From contig NZ_JARQWV010000001.1 in assembly GCF_029543245.1 (NCBI RefSeq), positions 404,713 to 468,712 on the forward strand: DNA of 64,000 nt, in the 5' to 3' direction. Positions 25,694 through 33,760 of the stretch are shown one piece after another. The notes beneath the pieces are model-generated. The model was given only the letters and a program-made list of their open reading frames with translations, was not told the origin of the DNA and did no database searches. A program made the position numbers and the translations under genes. Source of the stretch: Caulobacter endophyticus. Lineage in GTDB: Bacteria > Pseudomonadota > Alphaproteobacteria > Caulobacterales > Caulobacteraceae. The stretch's first letter is position 1. Every line of letters starts with the position of its first letter.

Positions 25694-26980
25694 ATGGCGA
25701 AACTATCCGAAAACCAGCAGGGCGAGTTCCGCCGCGGCTGGCCGCTGCTGCTCAGCGTCGTGCTGGGCGTGGGTCTGGGTCTCTCGCCCCTGCCCTTCTA
25801 CAGCATCGGCATGCTGGCCCCGCAGCTGGCCAAGGAGTTCGGCTGGAGCTTCGCCTCGATCATGCTGGGCCTGCCGGTCGCCACCTTGGCCGTCATGATC
25901 GTCGGACCGGTCATCGGCTGGCTGGGCGACAGGATCGGCGTGCGCCCCGTGGCGATCACGTCGCTGGTGCTGTTCGCCTTCGCCTTCATGGGCTTTGCGC
26001 TGACCAACGGGGCCCTGCCGCTGTTCTACCTGAACTGGGCGATCATGGGCGCGGTCGGAGCCGGCACCCTGCCCACCACCTGGACCCGGGCGATCAACAA
26101 CGGCTTCGAGAAGCACAAGGGGCTGGCCCTGGGTATCGCCCTGATGGGCACCGGCGTCTTTGGCTTTCTGATCAAGCCGTTCCTGATGTGGATGATCGAG
26201 GCCCACGGCTGGCGCGCGGCCTACCTCGTCACCGGCGCCCTGCCCCTGGTCATCGCCCTGCCCGTGGCGCTGGCGGCCTTCAAGGACCCCGGCGCCCGCC
26301 GCGTCCACACGCAGGACGCGCCGCTCCCGGGCCTCACCCTGCCGCAGGCGCTGCGCGATGCGAAGTTCTGGCTGATCGCCGGTGGTTTCCTGCTGTTCTC
26401 GTTCGCCATCGCCGGCCCGCTGCCCAATCTCGAGAACCTGCTGAAGCTCAAGGGCTTCACGAAGGCGCAGATCGTCAGCCTGGCCCCCGTCGTGGGGCTT
26501 TCGGTGATCGTCGGACGGGTGGCGGGCGGCTGGCTCGTCGACCGTTTCTGGGCGCCGGGCGTGGCGCTCGTTTTGCTGTGCCTGCCCGCCATCGGCTGCC
26601 TGATCCTGCACGGCCAGGACCCAGGCTTTACCGGCGCTCTGCTGGCCATCGCCCTGGTCGGCATGGCGGCGGGCATGGAGTTCGACCTGCTGGCCTTCCT
26701 GATCGCCCGCTATTTCGGCGCGCGGTCCTATTCCACCCTCTACGGCTGCCTCTACCTGTCCTACGCCGCCGGCTCGGGCCTGGGACCGGTGGCCTTCGGC
26801 GCCGATTTCGACGCCACCGGCGGCTACCAGCTGTCGCTGCTGGTCGCCACGGGCCTGCTGGTGGTCGGCGGTCTCGTGCTGCTGCCGCTGGGCCGCTATC
26901 GTTTCGCGTCCGAGCACGCCGTCGAGGAGCAGCGCATCGAGGCGGCGGCGGGAGAGCGCGCGGCCGTGCCCGGCGCCTGA
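25694..26980 (+). CDS. MFS transporter, probably organic-acid uptake
   Basis: 428 residues with about twelve membrane helices. The helix 2-3 loop GWLGDRIGVRPV fits the MFS signature, and VDRFWAP in the second half plus the MEFDLLAFLIARYFG region are shared with the second island permease (50733-51983), so they are paralogues. Related proteins import monocarboxylates or aromatic acids. I preferred the ATG (MAKLSENQQ) to a GTG eight codons upstream. Divergent from the CoA transferase with a shared promoter region. Confidence 0.85.
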   Translation: MAKLSENQQGEFRRGWPLLLSVVLGVGLGLSPLPFYSIGMLAPQLAKEFGWSFASIMLGLPVATLAVMIVGPVIGWLGDRIGVRPVAITSLVLFAFAFMGFALTNGALPLFYLNWAIMGAVGAGTLPTTWTRAINNGFEKHKGLALGIALMGTGVFGFLIKPFLMWMIEAHGWRAAYLVTGALPLVIALPVALAAFKDPGARRVHTQDAPLPGLTLPQALRDAKFWLIAGGFLLFSFAIAGPLPNLENLLKLKGFTKAQIVSLAPVVGLSVIVGRVAGGWLVDRFWAPGVALVLLCLPAIGCLILHGQDPGFTGALLAIALVGMAAGMEFDLLAFLIARYFGARSYSTLYGCLYLSYAAGSGLGPVAFGADFDATGGYQLSLLVATGLLVVGGLVLLPLGRYRFASEHAVEEQRIEAAAGERAAVPGA

Positions 26981-26986
26981 CTCCTT

Positions 26987-27057
26987 GGATTCCTGACAGG
27001 GGATTCCTGACAGGCGGATTTTCGCGTCGTCGCCCGTCCGCCGTCCGCCGGACGGGC
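26987..27057. promoter_or_regulatory. Tandem repeats and palindrome ahead of first methyltransferase module
   Basis: Two exact head-to-tail copies of GGATTCCTGACAGG (26987-27000, 27001-27014) run straight into GCGGATT (27014-27020), six of seven bases of the operator half-site seen elsewhere in the island. An inverted repeat GCCCGTCC-N10-GGACGGGC follows at 27032-27057. The block lies between the MFS stop and the methyltransferase start and probably contains a promoter. Confidence 0.5.
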
Positions 27058-27091
27058 GCAAGCTCGCGCCAATTGCAGTAGGAGTGCGCCC

Positions 27092-28330
27092 ATGACCGGT
27101 CGCGTCAACGAGGGGCCGATCCAGGCCTATGACGGCCCGCCCGACTATCGCAAGGTCGGCCGCCACGGGGTGTTCCCCGACATGTCGCACGACGAGGTAG
27201 AGCGGCTGAACGTCCTGGCCCAGCTAAACCGCCACCTCTCCACCCGCCTCATCCCGGGCGTGAAGCAGGCCTGGGAGACCCGCGCCCTTCCGGCCTTCGA
27301 AAAGGCCAACGATCGCGCGCCCAAGGATCGCCACGAGGTCCGCAAGGCGCTGCTGAAAGATCCCGCCTTCCAGACCTGGTCGGCCCTGCGCCGCCTGACC
27401 ATGGAGCAGCGCCAGCAGGCCGGCCGCTGGACCACCCTGCGCCAGGCCGAGGAACTGGCCGCCAAGGCCGCCGCGCTGAACGCCAAGCATGACCGGCTGG
27501 AGCTCGACCCGTCCCTGCCGATCCCGCGCTACGTCTCGGCCGTCGATCACCACTGCATGCCCGGCAGCTATCACGTCGAACGCTTCGAGGGCGACGTTTC
27601 GGGCGGCGCCAACTACGACCACGGCGGTTTCGCCACCACCGGCGGCCTGCTGGGCCGCTTCTCGGACGGCGGCGGACAGGCCGTGGTGCGCTGGGTGCAG
27701 CGCAAGCTGCCGGACTTCAAGCCGCGCCGCATCCTGGACATCGGCGCCACCGTGGGCCACAGCGCCCTGCCGATCGCCCAGGCTTTCGCCTACGCCGAGG
27801 TCGTCGCCATCGACGTCGGCGGGCCGATGCTGCGCTACGCCGCCGCCCGCGCCGCCTCGCTGGGGGTGGAAAACATCCGCTTCGTCCAGGCCGACGGCGC
27901 CGACCTGTCGCGCTTCGAAAACGAGAGCTTCGACTGGGTGCAGACCACCATGTTCCTGCACGAACTGTCGCTGGCCTCAATGAAGGCCATCTTCGCCGAA
28001 AGCCGCCGCGTGCTCGCGCCCGGCGGCGTCGTGCTCCACGTCGAGCAGCCGCAGTACGCCCCGACCATGCCCCTCTTCGAGCAGGCCATGCGCGACTGGG
28101 ACGCCTTCTACAACAACGAGCCCTTCTGGAGCACGCTGCACGAGATCGATCTGGACGCCCGCATGGTCGAGGCCGGTTTTGCGGCCGACGAACTGATCCA
28201 TGACGGCGTCACCGCCGTGGTCGACCGCGAGGTCTTCCCCGACGCCGCCGACGACGACAGCGAAGACTACGGCCGCAAGGCCGCCTGGCGCGTGCTCGGA
28301 GCCCGGAAAACTCCCAAGGAAGCCCGATGA
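27092..28330 (+). CDS. Module methyltransferase 1 (class I, extended N-terminus)
   Basis: 412 residues. An N-terminal helical region (about 40-135) precedes a conserved HCMPGSY patch (154-160), then a Rossmann SAM domain from about 212. Motif I is unusual: DIGATVGHS has Thr where the middle Gly of DxGxGxG is expected, exactly as in module 2. After the fold comes YNNEPFWSTLHEID. The N-terminal half is clearly homologous to the protein at 39550-40773 (LIPG..., DRAPKDRHEVRKAL against RAPADRRDIRSAM). Substrate unknown. The next gene starts inside its stop codon (ATGA), so translation is coupled. Confidence 0.85.
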   Translation: MTGRVNEGPIQAYDGPPDYRKVGRHGVFPDMSHDEVERLNVLAQLNRHLSTRLIPGVKQAWETRALPAFEKANDRAPKDRHEVRKALLKDPAFQTWSALRRLTMEQRQQAGRWTTLRQAEELAAKAAALNAKHDRLELDPSLPIPRYVSAVDHHCMPGSYHVERFEGDVSGGANYDHGGFATTGGLLGRFSDGGGQAVVRWVQRKLPDFKPRRILDIGATVGHSALPIAQAFAYAEVVAIDVGGPMLRYAAARAASLGVENIRFVQADGADLSRFENESFDWVQTTMFLHELSLASMKAIFAESRRVLAPGGVVLHVEQPQYAPTMPLFEQAMRDWDAFYNNEPFWSTLHEIDLDARMVEAGFAADELIHDGVTAVVDREVFPDAADDDSEDYGRKAAWRVLGARKTPKEAR

Positions 28331-28683
28331 GCATCGCAGACGCCCTGGCCGACGCCGGCGCCAAGCCCGCCGGCAAGCGCCCCTATTTCTTCGCCGACCG
28401 CGAGGTCGAGCGCGTGCTGGCCATCACCATGGCGGTGGTCCAGGAACTGGCCGTCACCCGCGCCCGGCTCGACACCCTGGAGCGGGTGATCGAGGCCCGC
28501 GGCGGCCTCGACCGCGCCGAGATCGAACGCTTTGAGCCGTCGGCAGAAGCCGCCGCCGAGCGCGGCCTGTGGCTGCAGGAATATCTCTCGCGCGTGCTGC
28601 GCATCGTCCAGCAGGAGGCCGAAGCCGCCACCGCCACGGGCGACGTCGCTTCGGAAGACGTGGCCGTCGAGCTGCGCGACTAA
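28327..28683 (+). CDS. Module small helical partner protein 1
   Basis: 118 residues, not recognised as a named family. Predicted almost all helix, with no signal peptide or membrane segment. The core (about 30-95) matches the two other small proteins of the island: an ELAV segment, then Arg and ERV with hydrophobic spacing, a conserved glycine, an AEIE segment, and a C-terminal helix with LSRVLRIVQ. Each sits directly downstream of a methyltransferase of the same kind. The 4-base ATGA overlap suggests equal amounts and a complex. I infer a subunit or activator of the methyltransferase. Confidence 0.75.
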   Translation: MSIADALADAGAKPAGKRPYFFADREVERVLAITMAVVQELAVTRARLDTLERVIEARGGLDRAEIERFEPSAEAAAERGLWLQEYLSRVLRIVQQEAEAATATGDVASEDVAVELRD

Positions 28684-28699
28684 TTTCAAGGACATACCG

Positions 28700-29575
28700 A
28701 TGAACCTTCTCAGGGCCGCCACCCTGGTGACGCCGAACGTCGCCGCGACCGCGCAGCGCTACGCCCATTGGCTGGACTACACGGTGGTCGAGCAAGGCGA
28801 GGTCCCCGCCGACCTCGCCGCCAGCTGGGGCGCGCCAGCCAGCGCCGGCCGTCCCTACGCCGTGCTGCAGCCGGCCAGCGGCGCCGACGTCTTCCTGCGC
28901 TTCGTCGAGGGCGACCCGGTCCCGGAGTATCGCCCCCTTCGCACCTACGGCTGGGCGGCGATCGAGATCTGCTGCCAGGACGTCATGGCCGTGAACGCCC
29001 GCATGCAGGACGCGCCTTTCGAGATCATCGGCCCGCCCAAGCGCATCGAAGGCCTGCCGACGATCCATCCGATGCAGGTGAAGGGTCCCGACGGCGAGAT
29101 CGTCTACCTCACCGAGATCGTCTCGCCCGGCAACGGCCTGCCCCACCCCGGCAGCCTGATCGACAAGCTGTTCATCCTGGTCCTGGCCAGCGACGACATG
29201 AACGCCAGCGGGCGCTGGTTCGCTCAGACCCTGGGCCTGGACGTCGGCGCGCCGATGACCATCGTCTACAGCATGATCAACGACGCCTTCGAGCTGCCGA
29301 AAGACAGTCGCCACGCCCTGGCGACGGCGACCTATCAGAAGGACGTCTTCCTGGAGTTCGACCAGTACCCGGTCGAGGCCACCGTGCGCCCCGGCCACGC
29401 CGGCGCCCTGCCGCCGGGCGTCGCCATCTGCACCCTCAAGCACCCGGACTTCGACAGCGTCCAGGGCGACTGGATCGTGGCGCCCACCGTGCGCAACGGA
29501 CCCGTCTACGGCGGCAAACGCGCCGGCGTCCTGCGCGCACCGGGCGGCGCCTTGGTCGAGGTCGTGGAAGCGTAA
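28700..29575 (+). CDS. Two-domain VOC protein of the island
   Basis: 291 residues. Two VOC-like halves can be traced (about 1-140 and 150-290: LRAATLVTPNVAATAQRYAH and LFILVLASDDMNASGRWFAQ). The fold includes ring-cleaving dioxygenases and glyoxalases, but a full His-His-Glu metal triad is not evident, so dioxygenase activity should not be assumed. It starts 16 bases after the small partner 1 gene and is the third gene of that transcript, which ends at a perfect hairpin terminator. Confidence 0.75.
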   Translation: MNLLRAATLVTPNVAATAQRYAHWLDYTVVEQGEVPADLAASWGAPASAGRPYAVLQPASGADVFLRFVEGDPVPEYRPLRTYGWAAIEICCQDVMAVNARMQDAPFEIIGPPKRIEGLPTIHPMQVKGPDGEIVYLTEIVSPGNGLPHPGSLIDKLFILVLASDDMNASGRWFAQTLGLDVGAPMTIVYSMINDAFELPKDSRHALATATYQKDVFLEFDQYPVEATVRPGHAGALPPGVAICTLKHPDFDSVQGDWIVAPTVRNGPVYGGKRAGVLRAPGGALVEVVEA

Positions 29576-29577
29576 AA

Positions 29578-29745
29578 TCCCTCTCCCCCTGCGGGAGAGG
29601 GTGGCCCCACGAAGTGGGGTCGGGTGAGGGGTCGCACGAACAGAAACGCCGCGAAAGCCGATCAGCTTTCGCGGCGTTTTGCGTCTGAGAAACCCCTCAT
29701 CCGTCGGCTTTCGCCGACACCTTCTCCCGCAAGGGGAGAAGGATC
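29578..29745. repeat. Palindromic intergenic repeat, CTCCCCTTGCGGGAGAAGG family
   Basis: Third copy of the element at 11277-11412, here between convergent operons. Its centre has been replaced by, or contains, a separate perfect hairpin (29644-29679), which the other copies do not have. Confidence 0.8.
29644..29680. terminator. Bidirectional intrinsic terminator
   Basis: A perfect 15-bp stem, AAACGCCGCGAAAGC pairing with GCTTTCGCGGCGTTT around the loop CGATCA, has T runs on both strands (TTTT at 29677-29680 on plus; the complement of AAA at 29644 on minus). It separates the convergent VOC and fusion genes. Confidence 0.8.
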
Positions 29746-29748
29746 AGA

Positions 29749-31590
29749 TCAAAGCGTCACCACCACCTTGCCGAAGGCGCCCTTGTCGGCGCGGCCATAG
29801 GCGCCTTCGATGGCGTCGAGGCCGAACACGCTGTCGACCACCGGGACGATCCCCTTGGCCGCCACGAAGTCCGACAGCGCCTGGTGGTCGGCGCGCGAGC
29901 CGACCGAGATCGCCGTGGCGCGCTGCGCCGCCATCACCATGGCCGCCGCGTCCAGCGTACCGCCGAAGCCGTCCAGCGCGCCGATAACGGCCACGTGGCC
30001 GCCGACGCCCAGGCTGGCCTGCGACTTGGCCAGGGTGCCCGCGCCGCCCAGCTCGAGGGCGTGCTGCACGCCGCCGGCCGAGGCCTCCTTCACCACGGCC
30101 TCCCAGTCGGGGGTCGTGTGATAGTTGATGGTCAGGTCCGCGCCCAGTTCCTTGGCGCGGGCCAGCTTGGCGTCGTCGCCGCCGACCAGGGCGACCTTAG
30201 CGCCGAAGGCCTTGGCGATCTGCAGGCCCCACAGCGACACGCCGCCGGTGCCCAGGGTCACCACCCAGTCGCCGGCCTGAAGGCCGCCGTGCGTGACCAG
30301 CGACGACCAGGCCGTGACGCCCGAGCAGGTCAGGGTCGCGCCCTGCACGTAGTCGAGGCTGTCGGGCAGCTTCACCACGCCGCCGGCCGACAGCACCACG
30401 TGCTGCGCCAGCACGCCCGGGCCGCCCGCCCCCAGCGATGAGATCACCGCCGGGAAGCTGATGCGGCCGCCGGCCCAGTTCTGGAAGAAGGTCGAGGCCA
30501 CGCGGTCGCCCACGGCCAGGCCCTCGACGCCTTCACCCAAGCCCACGATCTCGCCGGCGGCGTCCGACAGCGGGGTGAAGCCGTCGACCTCGCCCACCGG
30601 ATACCAGCCCTGGCGGATCATCACGTCGCGGCGGTTCAGCGCCACGGCGCGCACGCGCACCAGCACTTCGCCCGGGCCCGGCGTCGGGACCGGCACGATG
30701 GACTCGGCCAGCTCGAAGCCTTGGCCGGCGCGGACGAGAGAGAAACGGCGATCGGTCATGGGCGGGGTCCACTGAAGGGGGCTGTTCGGAGGCGTGGTTT
30801 CGACGCCGGCCGCGAAGGCCAGCAGGGTCTCGGCGAAGATTTCGGGTTCCAGCTCGGGCGCGGCGACGCCGGTCTTGCCCTGGGTGGTCACCACGACGCC
30901 CGGGCGCGCCTTGCGGATGCGGCCGACGAAGCCGGCCAGCGGATCGTCCGCCGCCTGCAGCACGGTCACCGGGCAGGTCACGCCCGCGAAGACACTCGCG
31001 AAGTCCTGGTCGAAGATCGCCCCGAAGGCCTGGTTGCGGCCGTCCGGCGCGCCAATCGCGCCCAGGAACTCGGTCTGCACCAGCTGGGCGTCGAAGCGGG
31101 GCAGCAGCCCCTTCATCACGCCCCAGGACTGGATCAGATAGGCGCCGTGCGCATCGATCGGGGCCGATTGGCCCACCTGGGCGCGAAACATCTCACGCTC
31201 GTCGGCGGTGGCGAACAGCACGCCGTTCAGCAGCAGCGAGCGCACGCGGCCCGGCGCGGCGACGGCGATCTCGGCGCCGATGTGGGTGCCGGTATGGTGG
31301 CCGGCCAGGTGGAAGCGATCGACGCCCAGGGCGTCCAGCGCCGCCAGCAGCCAGGCGCCGTAGTCCACCGTCGACGGCAGGCCTTCCGGCCTGAACGACT
31401 GGCCAAAGCCGGGCGTGTCCAGCGCGATGGCCGCGCGTCGGCCGGCCAGACGCGCCAGCACGCCATCGAAACAGGCCGAGCTGACGGGCGTGCGGTGCAG
31501 CAGCACGATCGGATCGCCGGGACCGTCCACCCGGCGCAGGTGCACCTGGCCGGCGGGCGTGTCGGCGTAAGCCTTGCGGATAAGCGTCAC
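29749..31590 (-). CDS. Alpha/beta-hydrolase fused to MDR alcohol dehydrogenase
   Basis: 613 residues in one open frame. Residues 1-265 are an alpha/beta-hydrolase (PIVLLHRTPVSS oxyanion region; LQAADDPLAGF near the acid position), but the nucleophile elbow GxSxG reads GHHTG, with His in place of Ser. Residues 278-613 are a complete medium-chain dehydrogenase (LGTGGVSLWGLQIAKAFG cofactor loop) without structural zinc cysteines. No stop lies between them; the linker TPPNSPLQWTPP ends at an internal Met278 with no good Shine-Dalgarno site, so a true fusion is more likely than two genes, though re-initiation cannot be excluded. Divergent from the SDR gene. Confidence 0.75.
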   Translation of the reverse strand: MTLIRKAYADTPAGQVHLRRVDGPGDPIVLLHRTPVSSACFDGVLARLAGRRAAIALDTPGFGQSFRPEGLPSTVDYGAWLLAALDALGVDRFHLAGHHTGTHIGAEIAVAAPGRVRSLLLNGVLFATADEREMFRAQVGQSAPIDAHGAYLIQSWGVMKGLLPRFDAQLVQTEFLGAIGAPDGRNQAFGAIFDQDFASVFAGVTCPVTVLQAADDPLAGFVGRIRKARPGVVVTTQGKTGVAAPELEPEIFAETLLAFAAGVETTPPNSPLQWTPPMTDRRFSLVRAGQGFELAESIVPVPTPGPGEVLVRVRAVALNRRDVMIRQGWYPVGEVDGFTPLSDAAGEIVGLGEGVEGLAVGDRVASTFFQNWAGGRISFPAVISSLGAGGPGVLAQHVVLSAGGVVKLPDSLDYVQGATLTCSGVTAWSSLVTHGGLQAGDWVVTLGTGGVSLWGLQIAKAFGAKVALVGGDDAKLARAKELGADLTINYHTTPDWEAVVKEASAGGVQHALELGGAGTLAKSQASLGVGGHVAVIGALDGFGGTLDAAAMVMAAQRATAISVGSRADHQALSDFVAAKGIVPVVDSVFGLDAIEGAYGRADKGAFGKVVVTL

Positions 31591-31663
31591 GGGGGCTCCA
31601 GCGGAATCTCGGAGCCTCGGTCCTAGCGCCGCCCCCTCGCCGTCTCCCCTGCGGCGGGGCCGT

Positions 31664-31680
31664 TATCCGCACAGCGGCGA
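31664..31680. promoter_or_regulatory. Candidate IclR-type operator
   Basis: TATCCGC-ACA-GCGGCGA matches the island palindrome TATCCGC-N3-GCGGATA at 12 of 14 arm positions. It lies midway between the divergent starts of the fusion gene (31590) and the SDR gene (31755). Confidence 0.6.
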
Positions 31681-31754
31681 AGATCGCGACCGCCCCGCCC
31701 TCGCCTTTCCGACCGGTTCAAGTCGGCGCCGACAACCAAGGAAGAGAGCACGCC

Positions 31755-32471
31755 ATGACCACGGTCCTGATCACCGGCGCCAATCGCGGCATCGGCCTGG
31801 AGCACGTCCGCCAGTACGTCGCCGCCGGCGCTGACGTCATCGCCACCTGCCGCGATCCGGCCACGGCCACCGAACTGCAAGCCATTGCAGACGCCCATCC
31901 CGGCAAGGTCCGCATCGAGGCCCTGTCGGTGAACGACGCGGGCTCCGTCGCCGCTTTCGCCCAGCGCCTCGCAGGCGTGGCGATCGACGTGCTGATCAAC
32001 AACGCCGGCACCTACGGCCCCATCCCCCTGCCCGAGGGCATGGCGCACCAGACCCTGGCCGGCATGGACTACGACATCTGGGCCGACATCCTGGCGACCA
32101 ACGTCGTCTCGCCGTTCCGCATCACCGCGGCGCTGATCGAGAACGTGAAGGCCGGCGACGGCAAGACCATCGTCATGATGTCCAGCGGACTGGCCTCGAT
32201 CGGAACCAACATCTACGGCGGCTCGCACGCCTATCGCTCGTCCAAGGCGGCGCTGAACATGCTGGCCAAGGGCCTGGCGGTGGAACTGAAGGGCGACGGC
32301 GTCACCGTCATCGCCATGGCCCCCGGCTGGACCCGCACCGCCCTGGGCGGTCCCGACGCGCCCTACTCCGTCGAGGAAAGCGTCGAAGGCCAGCAGAAGG
32401 TCATCGCCGGGCTGAGCCTGGACGACACCGGCAAGTTCCTGGACCTGGCCGGCGCCGAAGTGGCTTGGTGA
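31755..32471 (+). CDS. Short-chain dehydrogenase/reductase
   Basis: 238 residues. The cofactor motif TGANRGIG is at 8-15, NNAGTYG near 81, and the catalytic Ser near 138-143 with Tyr-x-x-x-Lys in AYRSSKAALN. It is a classical SDR resembling the C-factor-like group and oxidises or reduces an alcohol/ketone with NAD(P)(H). An acidic/neutral residue pattern after the cofactor loop does not settle NAD against NADP. RBS GGAAGAGAG precedes the ATG. It probably acts in the same pathway as the divergent fusion enzyme. Confidence 0.88.
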   Translation: MTTVLITGANRGIGLEHVRQYVAAGADVIATCRDPATATELQAIADAHPGKVRIEALSVNDAGSVAAFAQRLAGVAIDVLINNAGTYGPIPLPEGMAHQTLAGMDYDIWADILATNVVSPFRITAALIENVKAGDGKTIVMMSSGLASIGTNIYGGSHAYRSSKAALNMLAKGLAVELKGDGVTVIAMAPGWTRTALGGPDAPYSVEESVEGQQKVIAGLSLDDTGKFLDLAGAEVAW

Positions 32472-32496
32472 GGGTTGGACGTCAATAACCCGAAAG

Positions 32497-32597
32497 TTCC
32501 CCGCGAAGGCGGGGATCCAAGCTGACGTCCAGGACATGGCGCGGCCGAGCATCACCCGCGGCCTCGGCTTGGATCCCCGCCTTCGCGGGGATACTCG
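32497..32597. repeat. Palindromic intergenic repeat, CCCGCNNNGGCGGGGATCCAAGC family
   Basis: Second copy of the 24225-24331 element: CCCCGCGAAGGCGGGGATCC on the left and GGATCCCCGCCTTCGCGGGG on the right. It lies between the convergent SDR and response-regulator genes. Confidence 0.85.
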
Positions 32598-32630
32598 GAT
32601 TTCTTGTGGTGGCCGCCAAAGCCACCGCCC

Positions 32631-33017
32631 CTACCCCAAGCTCAACGCCGCATAGACCTTCTCCACCACCTGCTGCGGCGAGAACGGCTTGAGCAGATAG
32701 GTGGTCGCCCCCGCCCCCATCGCCGAGGCGATGCGGTCGAGACGCCCCTCGCCGGTCAGCATGACCACCGGGGTCTCGCGGTGTTCGTCGCCGCCGCGCA
32801 GCAGTTTCAGAAGCTCCATGCCGTCCATGTCGGGCATGCGGATGTCGATCAGCCAGATCGCCGGCTTGTCCAGGCCCGCCGCGTCCAGCGCGGTGCGGGC
32901 GGACTCGAAGGCCTGGACGATATAGCCGGACTTGGCCAGGGCGCCTTCCAGGAAGGCCAGCAGCACCGGATCGTCGTCGACGACGAACACCCGCCCCTTG
33001 ATCCAGCTGCGCTCCAT
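32631..33017 (-). CDS. Single-domain response regulator
   Basis: 128 residues, a receiver domain only. The acidic pocket (FVVDDDP), phospho-acceptor Asp in LIDIRMPDMDG (about residue 56), Thr in MLTGEG and Lys in LLKPFSP are all present, so it should be phosphorylatable. With no output domain it may act as a CheY-like or phosphorelay protein. No histidine kinase is encoded nearby. I chose the ATG at 33017, with GAGGCGAGG upstream, over a start 23 codons earlier. Its place inside the catabolic island may be accidental. Confidence 0.88.
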   Translation of the reverse strand: MERSWIKGRVFVVDDDPVLLAFLEGALAKSGYIVQAFESARTALDAAGLDKPAIWLIDIRMPDMDGMELLKLLRGGDEHRETPVVMLTGEGRLDRIASAMGAGATTYLLKPFSPQQVVEKVYAALSLG

Positions 33018-33123
33018 GCGGCCTCGCCTCGCGTTAACCGTGCGGGCGACAGTCTCACAAGGCTTTCGCGCGGGGTACGGCGCCAAGGTTGTAAGGCCCT
33101 GGCGCTCGTCTCAATCCCTTGGC

Positions 33124-33750
33124 CTAGCCGTTGGCCATGCCGCGCTGCACGCCCGGGCGCTGGGCGATGAAGGCCTCGTAGCGCGCCAGGTTCGGATAGC
33201 GCTCCAGCCCGCCTTCCAGACGCTTGGCGGAGCTGGCCACCATCGGGAAGAACAGGGCGTCCAGGATCGTGAACCGCTCGCCCAGCATGTAGACGCGGCT
33301 GGCCAGCCGGGCCTCGAACGCCGCCAGCTGCTCGTGGCAGTCGGCCAGCGACCGCTCGATCGCCCACGGCGTCTTCTCCGGGGCCATGACCGTGGCCACG
33401 AACTGGTTGGTGAAGGCGCCCGCCAGCTGCGACGACACCGCCGACGCCCACATCAGGAACTCGGCCCGCTCGCCCGGTCCCCTGGGCAGCATGTCGCTGG
33501 CGGCCTTCTCGGCCAGGTACCAGGCGATGGCCAGGGTTTCCGACAGCGTGATCGAGACGCCGCCGGGGCCGTCGGGATCGACGATGGCCGGCGCCTTGCC
33601 GAACGGGCTCAGCGCGGCCTTGTAGCCGGGCTTCTTGTGCTCGCCGGCATAGAGGTCGACCGGGGCCAGCGCATAGGCCAGCCCGGTCTCCTCCAGCACG
33701 ATCCTCACCTTGTGGCCGTTGGCGGTGGGAACGGTGTGGAACTGGATCAT
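33124..33750 (-). CDS. Glutathione S-transferase family protein
   Basis: 208 residues. A thioredoxin-like N-domain (1-80; TVPTANGHKVRIVLEETGL, PFGKAPAIVDPDG, ITLSETLAIAWYL, the last with the glutathione-binding Ser) and an all-helical C-domain (90-200). It resembles the YghU/Nu-like and theta-type bacterial GSTs. GSTs in catabolic clusters open ethers, dehalogenate or isomerise maleyl compounds; which applies is not visible. It lies 10 bases downstream of the FAD monooxygenase gene, so the two are co-transcribed and probably act in sequence. Confidence 0.85.
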   Translation of the reverse strand: MIQFHTVPTANGHKVRIVLEETGLAYALAPVDLYAGEHKKPGYKAALSPFGKAPAIVDPDGPGGVSITLSETLAIAWYLAEKAASDMLPRGPGERAEFLMWASAVSSQLAGAFTNQFVATVMAPEKTPWAIERSLADCHEQLAAFEARLASRVYMLGERFTILDALFFPMVASSAKRLEGGLERYPNLARYEAFIAQRPGVQRGMANG

Positions 33751-33760
33751 CGCCCCGCCC

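Noticed and set aside
28700..29575. Extradiol ring-cleavage dioxygenase
   Set aside because: The VOC fold is there but I could not place the His, His, Glu metal ligands with the spacing of characterised extradiol enzymes.
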